Positions 27,460-35,887 of a stretch of DNA of 64,000 nucleotides are shown here, piece by piece (positions within the stretch are counted from its first letter, which is position 1; every line of letters begins with the position of its first letter). The position numbers and the translations under genes were made by a program. The notes under the pieces are model-generated. The model did no database searches. It worked only from the letters and a program-made list of their open reading frames with translations, and was not told where the DNA came from. Origin of the DNA: an uncultured Opitutia bacterium (GTDB taxonomy: Bacteria > Verrucomicrobiota > Verrucomicrobiia > Opitutales > Opitutaceae); assembly GCA_903896015.1 (NCBI GenBank), contig CAITWF010000025.1, positions 95,107-159,106 on the forward strand, in the 5' to 3' direction.

Positions 27460-27555
27460 GAGTCGTGGTGTTTGAGTTGGTCGTCTCGGCTTCAGCCGGT
27501 CCGGGTTCCGGCTGACGCCGGGCCGACCAGCTCGGGCCGTGCTACGGCACGACTC
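27460..27555. repeat. Nested palindrome between glyQS and the helicase gene
   Basis: A 96-bp element with three nested inverted repeats. The outer arm is GAGTCGTG at 27460-27467 against CACGACTC at 27548-27555. A second stem is GAGTTGGTCG at 27474-27483 against CGACCAGCTC at 27524-27533, with one G.T mismatch. The inner stem TCAGCCGG at 27492-27499 pairs with CCGGCTGA at 27508-27515. The right outer arm touches the glyQS stop codon. There is no T-run, so it is a poor intrinsic terminator and looks more like a REP-type palindromic repeat. Confidence 0.6.
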
Positions 27556-29083
27556 AATACACGTGCTCCTCAAGCAACGCGAAGAGCTCCGCCTCGGTGA
27601 TCCGGCGCTGGGCCATCGAGTCGCGCTCGCGAAGCGTAAACGTGTCGCCCGGCTTCTCGACTGTCTCGAAGTCGATCGTCACGCACCACGGTGTGCCGAT
27701 CTCGTCCTGGCGACGGTAGCGTTTGCCGATGTTGCCGCCGTCGTCGTAAAACACGGCGTAGCGGCGCTGCAGCTTCTTGTAGAGATCATGGGCGCGCTTC
27801 GTGAGCGCCTCTTTGTTTTTCAGGAGCGGGAGCACGGCGACCTTCACTGGCGCGATGCGCGGGGAGAGCCGGAGCACGGTGCGTTTCTCGACGTTGCCCT
27901 TCTCGTCCTTCACGTCCTCCTCCGCGTAACCGGCGCAGAGCACGGCGAGCAGGATGCGATCGACGCCCACAGCGGGCTCGATCACGTGCGGCACAAATTT
28001 CTTTTTCGAGGCCTCGTCGAACACGTCCTGCGGCTTGCCGGACGCCTGCGCATGCTGGCCGAGATCGTAGTTGCCGCGCGCGGCGATGCCCCAGAGTTCC
28101 TGCACGCCGAACGGATAGGCGAACATGATGTCCACGGTGCCCTTCGAGTAGAACGCGAGCTTCTCCTTCGGGTGCGCGTAGAGCGAGAGGTGAGACTCGG
28201 GCAGTCCAACCGAGATGAGCCACTGGCGGCACCACTCGATCCATTCCTTGTGGCACTTGTCCCAATCGGCGTCCTCGTGGATGAAATATTCCATCTCCAT
28301 CTGCTCGAACTCGCGCGAGCGGAAGATGAAGTTGCGGGGCGTGATCTCGTTGCGAAACGATTTGCCGATTTGCGCGATGCCGAACGGCAGCTTCACACGG
28401 CCGGTGTCCCAGATATTTTTGAAATCAACGAACATGCCCTGTGCGGTCTCGGGACGGAGGTAGGCGACGGACGAGCCATCGGTCATCGCGCCCACATTCG
28501 TCTGAAACATCATGTTGAACGCACGCGCCTCGGTGAGGCTGCCCGGCTCGCCGGTAGCGGGCGAGGGGATGAGCGGGATTTCCTCGGGCTTGGCCTCGGT
28601 GAAATCGCGGGCGGCGACCGGCGCGAGCGAGCCGACAATTGCTTTCTTGCGCTTAAAGATTTCAGCGGCGGCCTGGAGATCGGCGACGGTCTTTTCGGAC
28701 TCGAGCGCGCTGACGTAGCCGACGGTTTTTCCATCCACGACGACTGGCGAGAAGAACAATTGATCCGCGCGGAACCGCTGCTTCGACACTTTGCAGTCCA
28801 CCAGCGGATCGCTGAACCCGGCGACGTGGCCCGACGCTTCCCACACCTTCGGGTGCATGATGATCGACGACTCGAGGCCGACGATGTCGTCGCGGCGGCG
28901 CACCATGTCGTTCCACCAGCAGTCACGGATGTTCTTCTTCAGCTCGGACCCGAGGGGACCGTAGTCGAAGAAGCCGTTGAACCCGCCGTAGATTTCAGAC
29001 GACTGGAAAATGAAACCGCGGCGCTTCGCGAGCGACACGATGGCATCCATGGACACGGCGGGAGTGGCGGTTTCGGCGGACAT
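27554..29083 (-). CDS. glyQS: Glycyl-tRNA synthetase, homodimeric (alpha2) type
   Basis: A 509-residue class II synthetase that charges tRNA-Gly. It contains the N-terminal catalytic stretch [13 protein letters not shown], class II motif 2 [14 protein letters not shown], the family motif [14 protein letters not shown], motif 3 [17 protein letters not shown] [10 protein letters not shown], and the C-terminal anticodon-binding domain with [10 protein letters not shown] onward to [11 protein letters not shown] and [16 protein letters not shown]. The single-chain form, rather than the alpha2beta2 GlyQ/GlyS pair, is expected for this lineage. It stands alone; 376 bp separate it from the divergent htrA-like gene. 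Confidence 0.95.
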   Translation of the reverse strand: MSAETATPAVSMDAIVSLAKRRGFIFQSSEIYGGFNGFFDYGPLGSELKKNIRDCWWNDMVRRRDDIVGLESSIIMHPKVWEASGHVAGFSDPLVDCKVSKQRFRADQLFFSPVVVDGKTVGYVSALESEKTVADLQAAAEIFKRKKAIVGSLAPVAARDFTEAKPEEIPLIPSPATGEPGSLTEARAFNMMFQTNVGAMTDGSSVAYLRPETAQGMFVDFKNIWDTGRVKLPFGIAQIGKSFRNEITPRNFIFRSREFEQMEMEYFIHEDADWDKCHKEWIEWCRQWLISVGLPESHLSLYAHPKEKLAFYSKGTVDIMFAYPFGVQELWGIAARGNYDLGQHAQASGKPQDVFDEASKKKFVPHVIEPAVGVDRILLAVLCAGYAEEDVKDEKGNVEKRTVLRLSPRIAPVKVAVLPLLKNKEALTKRAHDLYKKLQRRYAVFYDDGGNIGKRYRRQDEIGTPWCVTIDFETVEKPGDTFTLRERDSMAQRRITEAELFALLEEHVY

Positions 29084-29297
29084 AAGACGCGAGAGTTAGC
29101 CGGGCACGGTGCTCGCGGTCAATTCCGGGGTTGGCCGGTCTTTGGGGCGAAGCATTGGCCCATGAGGCGCTCGCCCCCTTCCGGGTGTCCGCAAATCAAA
29201 ATCTTTCGGCCGAATAGAAAAATACGCAGGTCTGCGACGCTCTGGAGGCAGCCTGTGATGAAATGCGCTCCGTCCTTACGCTCGATCGGTAGAAAAA

Positions 29298-29316
29298 GCT
29301 CCACGATAGGTGGAGC
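29298..29316. other. Hairpin in the glyQS-htrA intergenic region
   Basis: The gap at 29084-29459 (376 bp) contains no convincing gene. It holds a perfect 7-bp stem-loop (GCTCCAC, loop GATAG, GTGGAGC). It also has a second imperfect hairpin at 29377-29397 (CTGCGG paired with CCGCAG) closer to the htrA start. Neither is followed by a T-run. They may lie in the htrA leader. I see no clear promoter. Confidence 0.4.
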
Positions 29317-29459
29317 CTATGCTGCGTGCGCGCCATCGGCCTTTTGCGTTTCTTCCGGGCGTGCTCACCGTTTCCTCTGCGGAACCTCGCGCCGCAGGAA
29401 AAGTCAGAGCGCCCATCGCTCGTTCCACGCTTTAACCTTAAACTAATCCCGTCCTCTCC

Positions 29460-30974
29460 ATGAATCGCTCCTCGCTCCTTCGCTCCGCCCTGCTCACGGC
29501 CGCTGCCGTGACCGGTCTCGCCCTCTGGGCCGCCGACAAAACCGAATCGCGCCCCGCGCCGAAATTCACGCTCGACGCCAAGCCGATCAACCGCGACGCC
29601 GCCGAGCGCGTGAGTTACGCCGGCGTCGTGAAAAAGACCGCGCCGAGCGTCGTCTACGTTTTCACCTCGAAAAAAGTCCGTGCGCAAAACACCAACCCAT
29701 TCTTCGAAGATCCGACGATGCGCCGCTTCTTCGGCATTCCGGACGACGAATCCGGCGGCGGCGGCAACGGTAATGGCAACGGTCGCCGCAACCGCAGCCG
29801 CGGCTCCGAGCAGGTCCAGACCGGCCTTGGCTCCGGCATCATCGTCACCGCTGATGGCTACATTCTCACCAACAACCACGTCGTCGATGGCGCCGACGAA
29901 GTGAAGGTAAGGTTCGGCGACCCAATCAAGGAATACAAAGCCGCCGTCGTCGGCCGCGATTCCAAAGCCGACGTCGCCGTCATCAAGATCGAAGCGACCG
30001 GCCTTTCCGCCGCCATCCTCGGCGACAGCGACCAACTCGAAATCGGCGACGTCGTCCTCGCGATCGGCAATCCGTTCGGCGTCGGCCAATCCGTCAGCCG
30101 CGGCATCGTCAGCGCCCTCGGCCGCAACGGCCTCGGCATCGAGACCTATGAGGACTTCATCCAGACCGACGCCGCGATCAACCCCGGCAACTCTGGCGGC
30201 GCGCTTTTCGACACCGACGGCCGCGTCGTCGGCATCAATACCGCGATCCTCAGCCGCACCGGCGGCTTTAACGGCATCGGTTTCGCGATTCCGATCAACC
30301 AGGTGCGCGGCCTCGCCGAGCAGATCGTCACGAAGGGGAAGGTCGAGCGCGCCTATCTCGGCGTCGAGACGCAGGCACTCGACTCCGATCTGTCCGAGAT
30401 GCTCAAGGCCAAGCAGGGCGCGTTGATCAACGTCGTCCACCCCGGCACGCCCGCGGAAAAAGCCGGCCTGAAAAACGGCGACGTCATCACAAAGGTGGAC
30501 AACACCGAGGTGAAGGACAACCGCCAGTTGCAGCTTTTGATTACGCGGATCGCGCCCGGCACCGAGGTAAAGATCACCTATCTGCGCGACGACAAGACCG
30601 CGACCACGACCGCGAAGCTCGGCACGCTCAACGACAAACTGATTGCCGGCGGTGACGATCGCAGCATCGGCGGCAGCAGCGATGGCGTGCTCGACGACGT
30701 CTCGATTGGCGAACTCACGCCGGAAATCCGCCAGGAGATCGGCGCGCCCAAACGCATCGAGGGCGTGGTCGTCACCGGCGTCGAACCCGGCGGCACCGCC
30801 GCGCGTGCCGGCCTGCGCGAAAACGACATCATCCTCTCGCTCGATCGGAAGCCGACGCCCGACGTCGAAGCGGCTGTGAAACTCAGCGAAGAGATCAAGG
30901 GCCCGAAAGTCCTCGTGCAAGTGTGGCGCCGCGGTGGCACCCGCACGATCGTCGTCGACGAATCGCAGAAGTGA
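29460..30974 (+). CDS. degP: HtrA/DegP-type periplasmic serine protease, two PDZ domains
   Basis: A 504-residue exported protease/chaperone of the envelope stress response. A signal peptide (residues about 1-25, ALLTAAAVTGLALWA) precedes the trypsin domain. The triad is His140 in LTNNHVVDG, Asp171 in SKADVAVIK and Ser245 in NPGNSGGALF. A Gly/Asn-rich insert (GGGGNGNGNGRRNR, about 99-112) lengthens the LA loop. Two PDZ domains follow (about 270-370 and 395-490; AGLRENDIIL marks the second). Family length is typical. Whether it is DegP or DegQ by function cannot be told. Confidence 0.92.
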   Translation: MNRSSLLRSALLTAAAVTGLALWAADKTESRPAPKFTLDAKPINRDAAERVSYAGVVKKTAPSVVYVFTSKKVRAQNTNPFFEDPTMRRFFGIPDDESGGGGNGNGNGRRNRSRGSEQVQTGLGSGIIVTADGYILTNNHVVDGADEVKVRFGDPIKEYKAAVVGRDSKADVAVIKIEATGLSAAILGDSDQLEIGDVVLAIGNPFGVGQSVSRGIVSALGRNGLGIETYEDFIQTDAAINPGNSGGALFDTDGRVVGINTAILSRTGGFNGIGFAIPINQVRGLAEQIVTKGKVERAYLGVETQALDSDLSEMLKAKQGALINVVHPGTPAEKAGLKNGDVITKVDNTEVKDNRQLQLLITRIAPGTEVKITYLRDDKTATTTAKLGTLNDKLIAGGDDRSIGGSSDGVLDDVSIGELTPEIRQEIGAPKRIEGVVVTGVEPGGTAARAGLRENDIILSLDRKPTPDVEAAVKLSEEIKGPKVLVQVWRRGGTRTIVVDESQK

Positions 30975-30989
30975 TTTTGCCGTCGTCGT

Positions 30990-31535
30990 CTACTTGCCCG
31001 GCGGCTTCGGCCGCACGGGCACGTGGACTTCGTAGCGCTTGAGAAACGGCGGCACGAACGGCGCGTTCCAATAAACCGCGTAGGGTTCGCCCGCCGCCTC
31101 GATGCCCGGCTGTGCGGCGACCCACGCGAGCAGCGTGTCGCGGGCCTTTTCAAAATTCGCGCGGCCATAGCCGCCGCGTTCGCCGCGGCTGGCGACGCGG
31201 CGCTCGGGCACTTCGATGACCTCGACCCCCGCGGCGCTGCCCGCGAGTTTTCCGCGTTCGCTGGCCGCCACCCAGAAAAACATCGCGGCGGAATCGATGC
31301 GCGCCTCGACGGGCGTCGTCATCGCGATGTCGTGTTTTGAGATGTAGCGAAAGAGCGGGCTGAAGAGATTGTCGGCGGTGTCGAAATAATTTCCAGCCCC
31401 TGAGCATCGGAGCAGCACGCCGGCCGGCAGCGTTTTTAATTCCGTGGTTCCGGCGGGCGTGGGCGGGAAGGCTTCCGGAGTGGCCATGATGAGTGAAGTG
31501 GTGAAAAGCGCGAGGACGAAGCTGAGCCGACGCAT
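30990..31535 (-). CDS. SOUL haem-binding family protein, exported
   Basis: A 181-residue protein with a signal peptide (MRRLSFVLALFTTSLIMA). The SOUL/HEBP pattern is seen in FSPLFRYISKHDIAMTTPVEA, where the MTTPV motif is strongly conserved, and in WNAPFVPPFLKRYEV near the C-terminus. SOUL proteins bind haem or related tetrapyrroles; bacterial members are poorly known. It is convergent with the htrA-like gene, 15 bp away. Confidence 0.85.
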   Translation of the reverse strand: MRRLSFVLALFTTSLIMATPEAFPPTPAGTTELKTLPAGVLLRCSGAGNYFDTADNLFSPLFRYISKHDIAMTTPVEARIDSAAMFFWVAASERGKLAGSAAGVEVIEVPERRVASRGERGGYGRANFEKARDTLLAWVAAQPGIEAAGEPYAVYWNAPFVPPFLKRYEVHVPVRPKPPGK

Positions 31536-31635
31536 GGGTTGATATTACGTCGGGCCATCGCCGTTGGCAACCGGGGCGTTCAGTCCACCGTGGTTCGGTC
31601 TTTCAACTTTCCCTTTTCGACTTTCAACTTCCGCG

Positions 31636-32286
31636 ATGCGTTTGATCGATCTTTCGCAGCCCCTCTTCGACGGCGCGCCGAACTGCCCGGTGCATCCGCC
31701 CGTGTCGTTCCAGCGCATCGGCGATCATCCGGCCGGCGGATGGCGGATGGAAACGATCGCGATGGCGACGCACACCGGCAGCCACCTCGACGCGCCGCTG
31801 CATAAAATCGCCGGGGGAAAATCGATTTCCGATCTACCACTGGAAACGTTCACCGGGCCGGCGCATATCGCCGACCTACGCGGCCTCGCCGCCGATGCGC
31901 CGATCGGCGCAGAAATATTGGCGCGTGCGCTCTCGCAAAAAATCTCCGGCGATATCGTCCTGCTCGCGACGGGTTGGGGCGACAAGCGCGCGAAGACTGA
32001 CGAGTGGCTGCGGCACTCGCCGTTCGTCGCGCCCGAGGGTGCGCGCTGGCTCGTCGCGCAAGGCGTGCGCGGCATCGGCATCGATCATTTTTCAATTGGC
32101 GGGATGGGCCCGCTCAACGCGGAGACGCACACGATCATCCTTGGCGCGGGCGTGTGGGTCGTGGAGGAGTTAAAATTTCCCGCAGAGGTTTTTTCGCTGC
32201 CGCAGCCCGTGAAGTTTTGGGCGCTGCCACTCAACTGGCCCGGTTGCTCGGGCGCGTTCTGCCGGCCGGTGATCGAAGCGGAGTGA
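31636..32286 (+). CDS. Cyclase-family (kynurenine-formamidase-like) hydrolase
   Basis: A 216-residue metal-dependent hydrolase of the cyclase family, which includes bacterial kynurenine formamidase KynB and isatin hydrolase. The signature is HTGSHLDAP, the family HxGxHxD zinc/manganese motif. Further conserved elements are DIVLLATGWGDKR and GIGIDHFSIG, then HTIILGAGVWVVEEL. The start at 31636 is preferred because it begins directly with the family opening MRLIDLSQPLFDG. No tryptophan-pathway genes are nearby, so the substrate is open. Confidence 0.88.
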   Translation: MRLIDLSQPLFDGAPNCPVHPPVSFQRIGDHPAGGWRMETIAMATHTGSHLDAPLHKIAGGKSISDLPLETFTGPAHIADLRGLAADAPIGAEILARALSQKISGDIVLLATGWGDKRAKTDEWLRHSPFVAPEGARWLVAQGVRGIGIDHFSIGGMGPLNAETHTIILGAGVWVVEELKFPAEVFSLPQPVKFWALPLNWPGCSGAFCRPVIEAE

Positions 32287-32375
32287 AAGGCGGGTCCGTT
32301 GCAAAATTCCGCCGGTTCATCCCGTGAACCGTGAAGCGCGGAAACTGCGGGCGGGCGGCTGCGTCTGTCCCGGTC

Positions 32376-34250
32376 ATGAACACCCCCGCTTCGACCACTG
32401 AAATGTTTTCTGCGCCGGTGCCGCGCGCGCAGTGGGCGTTGCTGGCGGCCGGACTGCTCGCGTTCGCACACCTCGTGTGGATTCTCGCGCACTTCGCGCC
32501 GGCGATCATGAGCCCGGACGCGAACGGCTACGTCGTGCAGGCGCGCTTGATCGCGACCGAGGGAAAGACGGCGTTGACGACCGAGTCGCCGGCGCAGTTC
32601 GTCGGGATGCACTGGCTCGAAACGGGAGACGGCGTTTTTCACAGCCGCTATCCGGCCGGTTTGCCGATGTTGTTTGCGGCGGCGTGGAAGCTGGGCGGGC
32701 TGCGCGCGGCGCTACTCGTGAATCCGCTGCTCGCCAGTGCCACGGTGCTTCTGACGTTTCTCCTCGCGCGGCGGCTGACCGACGATCGATCGGCGTTGCT
32801 CGCGGCGGTGGTCGTTGCGATCAACGCGACCGCGCAGCAGCACGCGCTCGACGCCGATGCGCACACGGCGGCGGCGTTTTTCCTGACGGCGGGCGTGCTG
32901 GCGCTGCTGCGATTTTCGGAGACGCCGACTCTCGTGCGCGGCGTGATCGCGGGGCTGCTGCTCGGCATCGTGCCGACCGTGCGTTATCCCGAAGCGATCG
33001 CGGGTGTCGCCTTCGGCGCGTGGCTGTTGTGGCGGGTGCGGCCGATCATCCGCGTGTGGCCGGCGGTCCTCGGCGCGGCGCTGCCGATCGGTGCGCTGTG
33101 CGCGCACAACGCGGCGGCGTATGGGGCGTTTTGGCGGACCGGCTATGCACTCACGGGCGAGCAGACAGGCTTCGGCTGGAATTATTTTACGGCGCACGTG
33201 CTGTCGTATCTCGAAAGCCTCGGCGGTGCGGGACTTGGAGTTTTCTTCGCCTTCGGCGCGGCCGGACTCGCCGGGCTCGCCGCTGATCCACGGCGCCGTG
33301 AAACGGGCGTGCTGTTTGCCGGGATCGTCATGCCGCTCGTGCTGCTTTACATGGCGTATTATTTTGGCGCGGGCGAAGGCAACCTGCGGTTCCTCGTGCC
33401 GACGTTTCCTTTTCTCGCCGTAGCCGGCGCGTGGCTGCTCGGCCAGCTCGCGGAAAAGCTCGGCGCTGCCGGACGCGCCGCGTGGATCGCGATCGCGGCA
33501 TTGCAACTGATCGTGGCGGGTGCGGCGACGGCGCAGGTCGCGGCGCGCGAACGCATGTCACTGGGTGCGGCAGCGCGCGTGCGGACCACGCTCGCAGCTG
33601 CGGCCCCGGCGGGCAGCGTGGTGATCGTGGATCGCCAGCTCGCGGAAAGTCTCGACGCCGCGGGCGAGTGGCGGCTCGTTGAAGAAAGCTTGCTCGGTGG
33701 TGGTGCGGGCGCAGGCCCGATGAGGGCGCGGCGCGGCGCCGGCCGCAGCGGAGCGGGAGGCCCGGCTGCGATCGCGGGTCAACCGAGTCCCCAACAAGCG
33801 AACAAGAATCGCGCACAACACACGCGCTATGACGGGGTGTCGGCCGAGGAAAAACAAACGCGGGTGTGGAGCGATCTGCGCACGTGGGCGGCGGGCCGGC
33901 CGATCTTCTGGCTCACGCGCCCGATCGACGCGCTCGATGAATTGCTGCCAGCGGGAGCCGACTACGAATCGATCGCGGACGTCGACGCGCCGGGGATGAC
34001 GATGATGGGCGGTCCGGTCGGAGGTGGGATGCGGGGTGGCGGCGCCGGCGGTGCGGCGGGTGGAGGAAATTTTGGGCCGGGTGGCGGCATGGGTCCGCCC
34101 GACGGAGGCATGGGCGGACCGCCGATGATGGGCGGCTTCGGGCGCGGCGGCGCAAATTTCGGCGGGGGGCCGGGCGCGCCGAACGGAGGCGCGGCGCAGA
34201 CTCAGAAACTGCGCCTCGTGAAAATCACCTTGGCCAAGGCGAAGTCGTAG
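32376..34250 (+). CDS. GT39-like membrane protein with Gly/Met-rich C-terminal tail
   Basis: A 624-residue protein with about ten membrane spans in the first 390 residues. The first loop holds an acidic motif (SPDANGYVVQARLIA) in the position of the catalytic aspartate of GT-C glycosyltransferases. Residues from about 450 on are soluble and contain a Gly/Arg-rich segment (RRGAGRSGAGG). The end is a low-complexity run of Gly, Met, Pro and Phe, for example GGGMGPPDGGMGGPPMMGG, before a normal basic finish (LRLVKITLAKAKS). It could be a polyprenyl-sugar transferase, but the tail has no known counterpart to me. An upstream ATG at 32331 is also open. Confidence 0.7.
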   Translation: MNTPASTTEMFSAPVPRAQWALLAAGLLAFAHLVWILAHFAPAIMSPDANGYVVQARLIATEGKTALTTESPAQFVGMHWLETGDGVFHSRYPAGLPMLFAAAWKLGGLRAALLVNPLLASATVLLTFLLARRLTDDRSALLAAVVVAINATAQQHALDADAHTAAAFFLTAGVLALLRFSETPTLVRGVIAGLLLGIVPTVRYPEAIAGVAFGAWLLWRVRPIIRVWPAVLGAALPIGALCAHNAAAYGAFWRTGYALTGEQTGFGWNYFTAHVLSYLESLGGAGLGVFFAFGAAGLAGLAADPRRRETGVLFAGIVMPLVLLYMAYYFGAGEGNLRFLVPTFPFLAVAGAWLLGQLAEKLGAAGRAAWIAIAALQLIVAGAATAQVAARERMSLGAAARVRTTLAAAAPAGSVVIVDRQLAESLDAAGEWRLVEESLLGGGAGAGPMRARRGAGRSGAGGPAAIAGQPSPQQANKNRAQHTRYDGVSAEEKQTRVWSDLRTWAAGRPIFWLTRPIDALDELLPAGADYESIADVDAPGMTMMGGPVGGGMRGGGAGGAAGGGNFGPGGGMGPPDGGMGGPPMMGGFGRGGANFGGGPGAPNGGAAQTQKLRLVKITLAKAKS

Positions 34251-34290
34251 AATGCGGGAGCGGATCGGGCGCTCGCCTCAGGGGCGTGCC

Positions 34291-35388
34291 TCACGGCGGC
34301 CCGCCGGTGATCTCGCGCAGCTTCGCGAAGAACGCTTTTTTCCGCGGCGAGTTGATGCCCCAGTCAACCGGCACGCTTTGGTAGCCGTTGGCAAAGCCCT
34401 CGTCCTTCATCCGGTAATCGAAAAAGCCCCAGGATGCGCCGGCCCGCACGGCTGCGACGAAATGATTCTCCGGCTGGTCGAAGTCGAAGTGATCGTCCTC
34501 GTTGAACACAATGGGCATCGCGTGCCACGACGGCAGCGCGCGCGTCTGCCTCACCATCTCCGTGATGCGGGCGGAGGAGGTCGTGGCGCCGTTGCCGTGG
34601 ATCAGGACGAAATCCGAAACCGCCACCACGCCATCGTCCGGCACGTGTCCGCCGCCGTAGCTCGTGGCAGCCAGCAGCCGGCGTCCGCCCCCGGTGCGCG
34701 CCTTCACACGCGTGATGAGTTCGGGCACGCGGCCGGGCTGCAGAATCGCGTGATGATAGTGGCCGTTGGTTTCATTATTCACCTCGACCAGCACGTGCCG
34801 CCAGCCGTGCGCGAACAGCCAGTCGAGTGTTTGATCGACGGCATGGATCACGGCGGCCTCATCAGTGAGCCGCTGGTCCTGCCCAAAATAAAAAATTCCC
34901 ACTATGACCACCATTCCGAGTTCGTCCGCGCGATCGAGGATACGCGTGGCGCGGGCCGCATAATCGGCGCGCAACGTGCCGTCGGCGGCGAAGGCTGGAT
35001 TCTCCCACGGCTGCGCCTTCGAGTAGCCCTCTGGGCTGCCGCCCTGGAGATTGAGCGTGAAGGCAATCAATCCGTGCCGGTGCCATTCGGGCATCGCGGC
35101 GATGAACTCGCGCGTGTTGCGCTCCGGATCCCACGCGCTGCCGTCAGGATAATTCCACCGCGCCTGCGTGGCTGGGTTGAGGTCGTCGAACACACCCTGC
35201 ACCATTCGCGCGTTGAACAGCAGTCCTTCGATAGACTGGCCTTGCCATGAACGGCCGGCGTAAGTTGGCCGGCCATTGACCCAGAATTTATCGGCGTGAA
35301 TTGTGACCTCGGTTGCCGGACTCGCCGCACGTGAGCACGCCACAGTCAGCGCGGCAAGGAGGAGCAGGTAACCGCAAGGGGTGGGCAT
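34291..35388 (-). CDS. Exported TIM-barrel glycoside-hydrolase-like protein
   Basis: A 365-residue exported protein (signal LLLLAALTVAC, possibly a lipoprotein with Cys at the cleavage site, though the lipobox is imperfect). It looks like a clan-A (beta/alpha)8 glycosidase. VLVEVNNETNGHYHH gives the acid/base Glu after strand 4, and PIVFNEDDHFDFDQ gives the likely nucleophile Glu after strand 7. The sequence FWVNGRPTYAGRSWQG at the N-terminus is the usual sugar-hydrolase opening. The GH family cannot be named safely. Its ATG overlaps the stop of the Mpo1-like gene (TGATG), so it is co-translated with it. Confidence 0.78.
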   Translation of the reverse strand: MPTPCGYLLLLAALTVACSRAASPATEVTIHADKFWVNGRPTYAGRSWQGQSIEGLLFNARMVQGVFDDLNPATQARWNYPDGSAWDPERNTREFIAAMPEWHRHGLIAFTLNLQGGSPEGYSKAQPWENPAFAADGTLRADYAARATRILDRADELGMVVIVGIFYFGQDQRLTDEAAVIHAVDQTLDWLFAHGWRHVLVEVNNETNGHYHHAILQPGRVPELITRVKARTGGGRRLLAATSYGGGHVPDDGVVAVSDFVLIHGNGATTSSARITEMVRQTRALPSWHAMPIVFNEDDHFDFDQPENHFVAAVRAGASWGFFDYRMKDEGFANGYQSVPVDWGINSPRKKAFFAKLREITGGPP

Positions 35389-35867
35389 CAGTAGCTCTGG
35401 TCGAGTTTTTTATAGACCATGCTCATCAGCCATGCAGGGCCGATGAGGAGAAAGACGAGGTCTTTGAAAAACGACGGTTTCTGGCCCTCGATTTTGTGTC
35501 CGATGAACTGCCCGATCCACGCGAGCACGAAGACGACGAGGCAGATTTTCCAGACGGGCCAGGGGGCGAGGGCTTCGAGCGTGGCGAGTCCGGCATAGCA
35601 CACGGCCATGAAGCATAGCAGCCCGGCGCTGAGCCGCGGCGAGAGGCGAACATAAAACCCAAACGTCAGCGCGATCGCGACGAGCGCCCAGTTGAACCAC
35701 GGCGTGACTTCGAGCCACGCGCGCGGCACCGGGATCGAGAGCACGAAGCCGAGCACGCAGAAAAAAATCAGCGGCACGCAAATCCAGTGGATGGTCTCGT
35801 TGGTGTCGTCCTGATGGCTTTCGCCATACTCGGCGAACCACTGGTCGGCGGATTTTTTCGCGGCCAT
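35388..35867 (-). CDS. Mpo1-like (DUF962/YGL010w) membrane protein
   Basis: A 159-residue protein with about four membrane segments. The N-terminal ADQWFAEYGESHQDDTNETIHWICVP and the later AWIGQFIGHKIEGQKPS match DUF962. The conserved histidines (IHWIC, GHKIEG) correspond to those binding iron in yeast Mpo1, a dioxygenase for 2-hydroxy fatty acids. The same reaction here is inferred. The gene lies between the HGSNAT-like gene (20 bp upstream) and the glycosidase gene (1-bp overlap), which suggests an operon. Confidence 0.85.
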   Translation of the reverse strand: MAAKKSADQWFAEYGESHQDDTNETIHWICVPLIFFCVLGFVLSIPVPRAWLEVTPWFNWALVAIALTFGFYVRLSPRLSAGLLCFMAVCYAGLATLEALAPWPVWKICLVVFVLAWIGQFIGHKIEGQKPSFFKDLVFLLIGPAWLMSMVYKKLDQSY

Positions 35868-35887
35868 CGGGCAGGTTGGGCAGGGTT

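Noticed and set aside
31596..31630. TTTCAACTT repeats before the cyclase-family gene
   Set aside because: Two short pyrimidine-rich copies only; not clearly a regulatory site.
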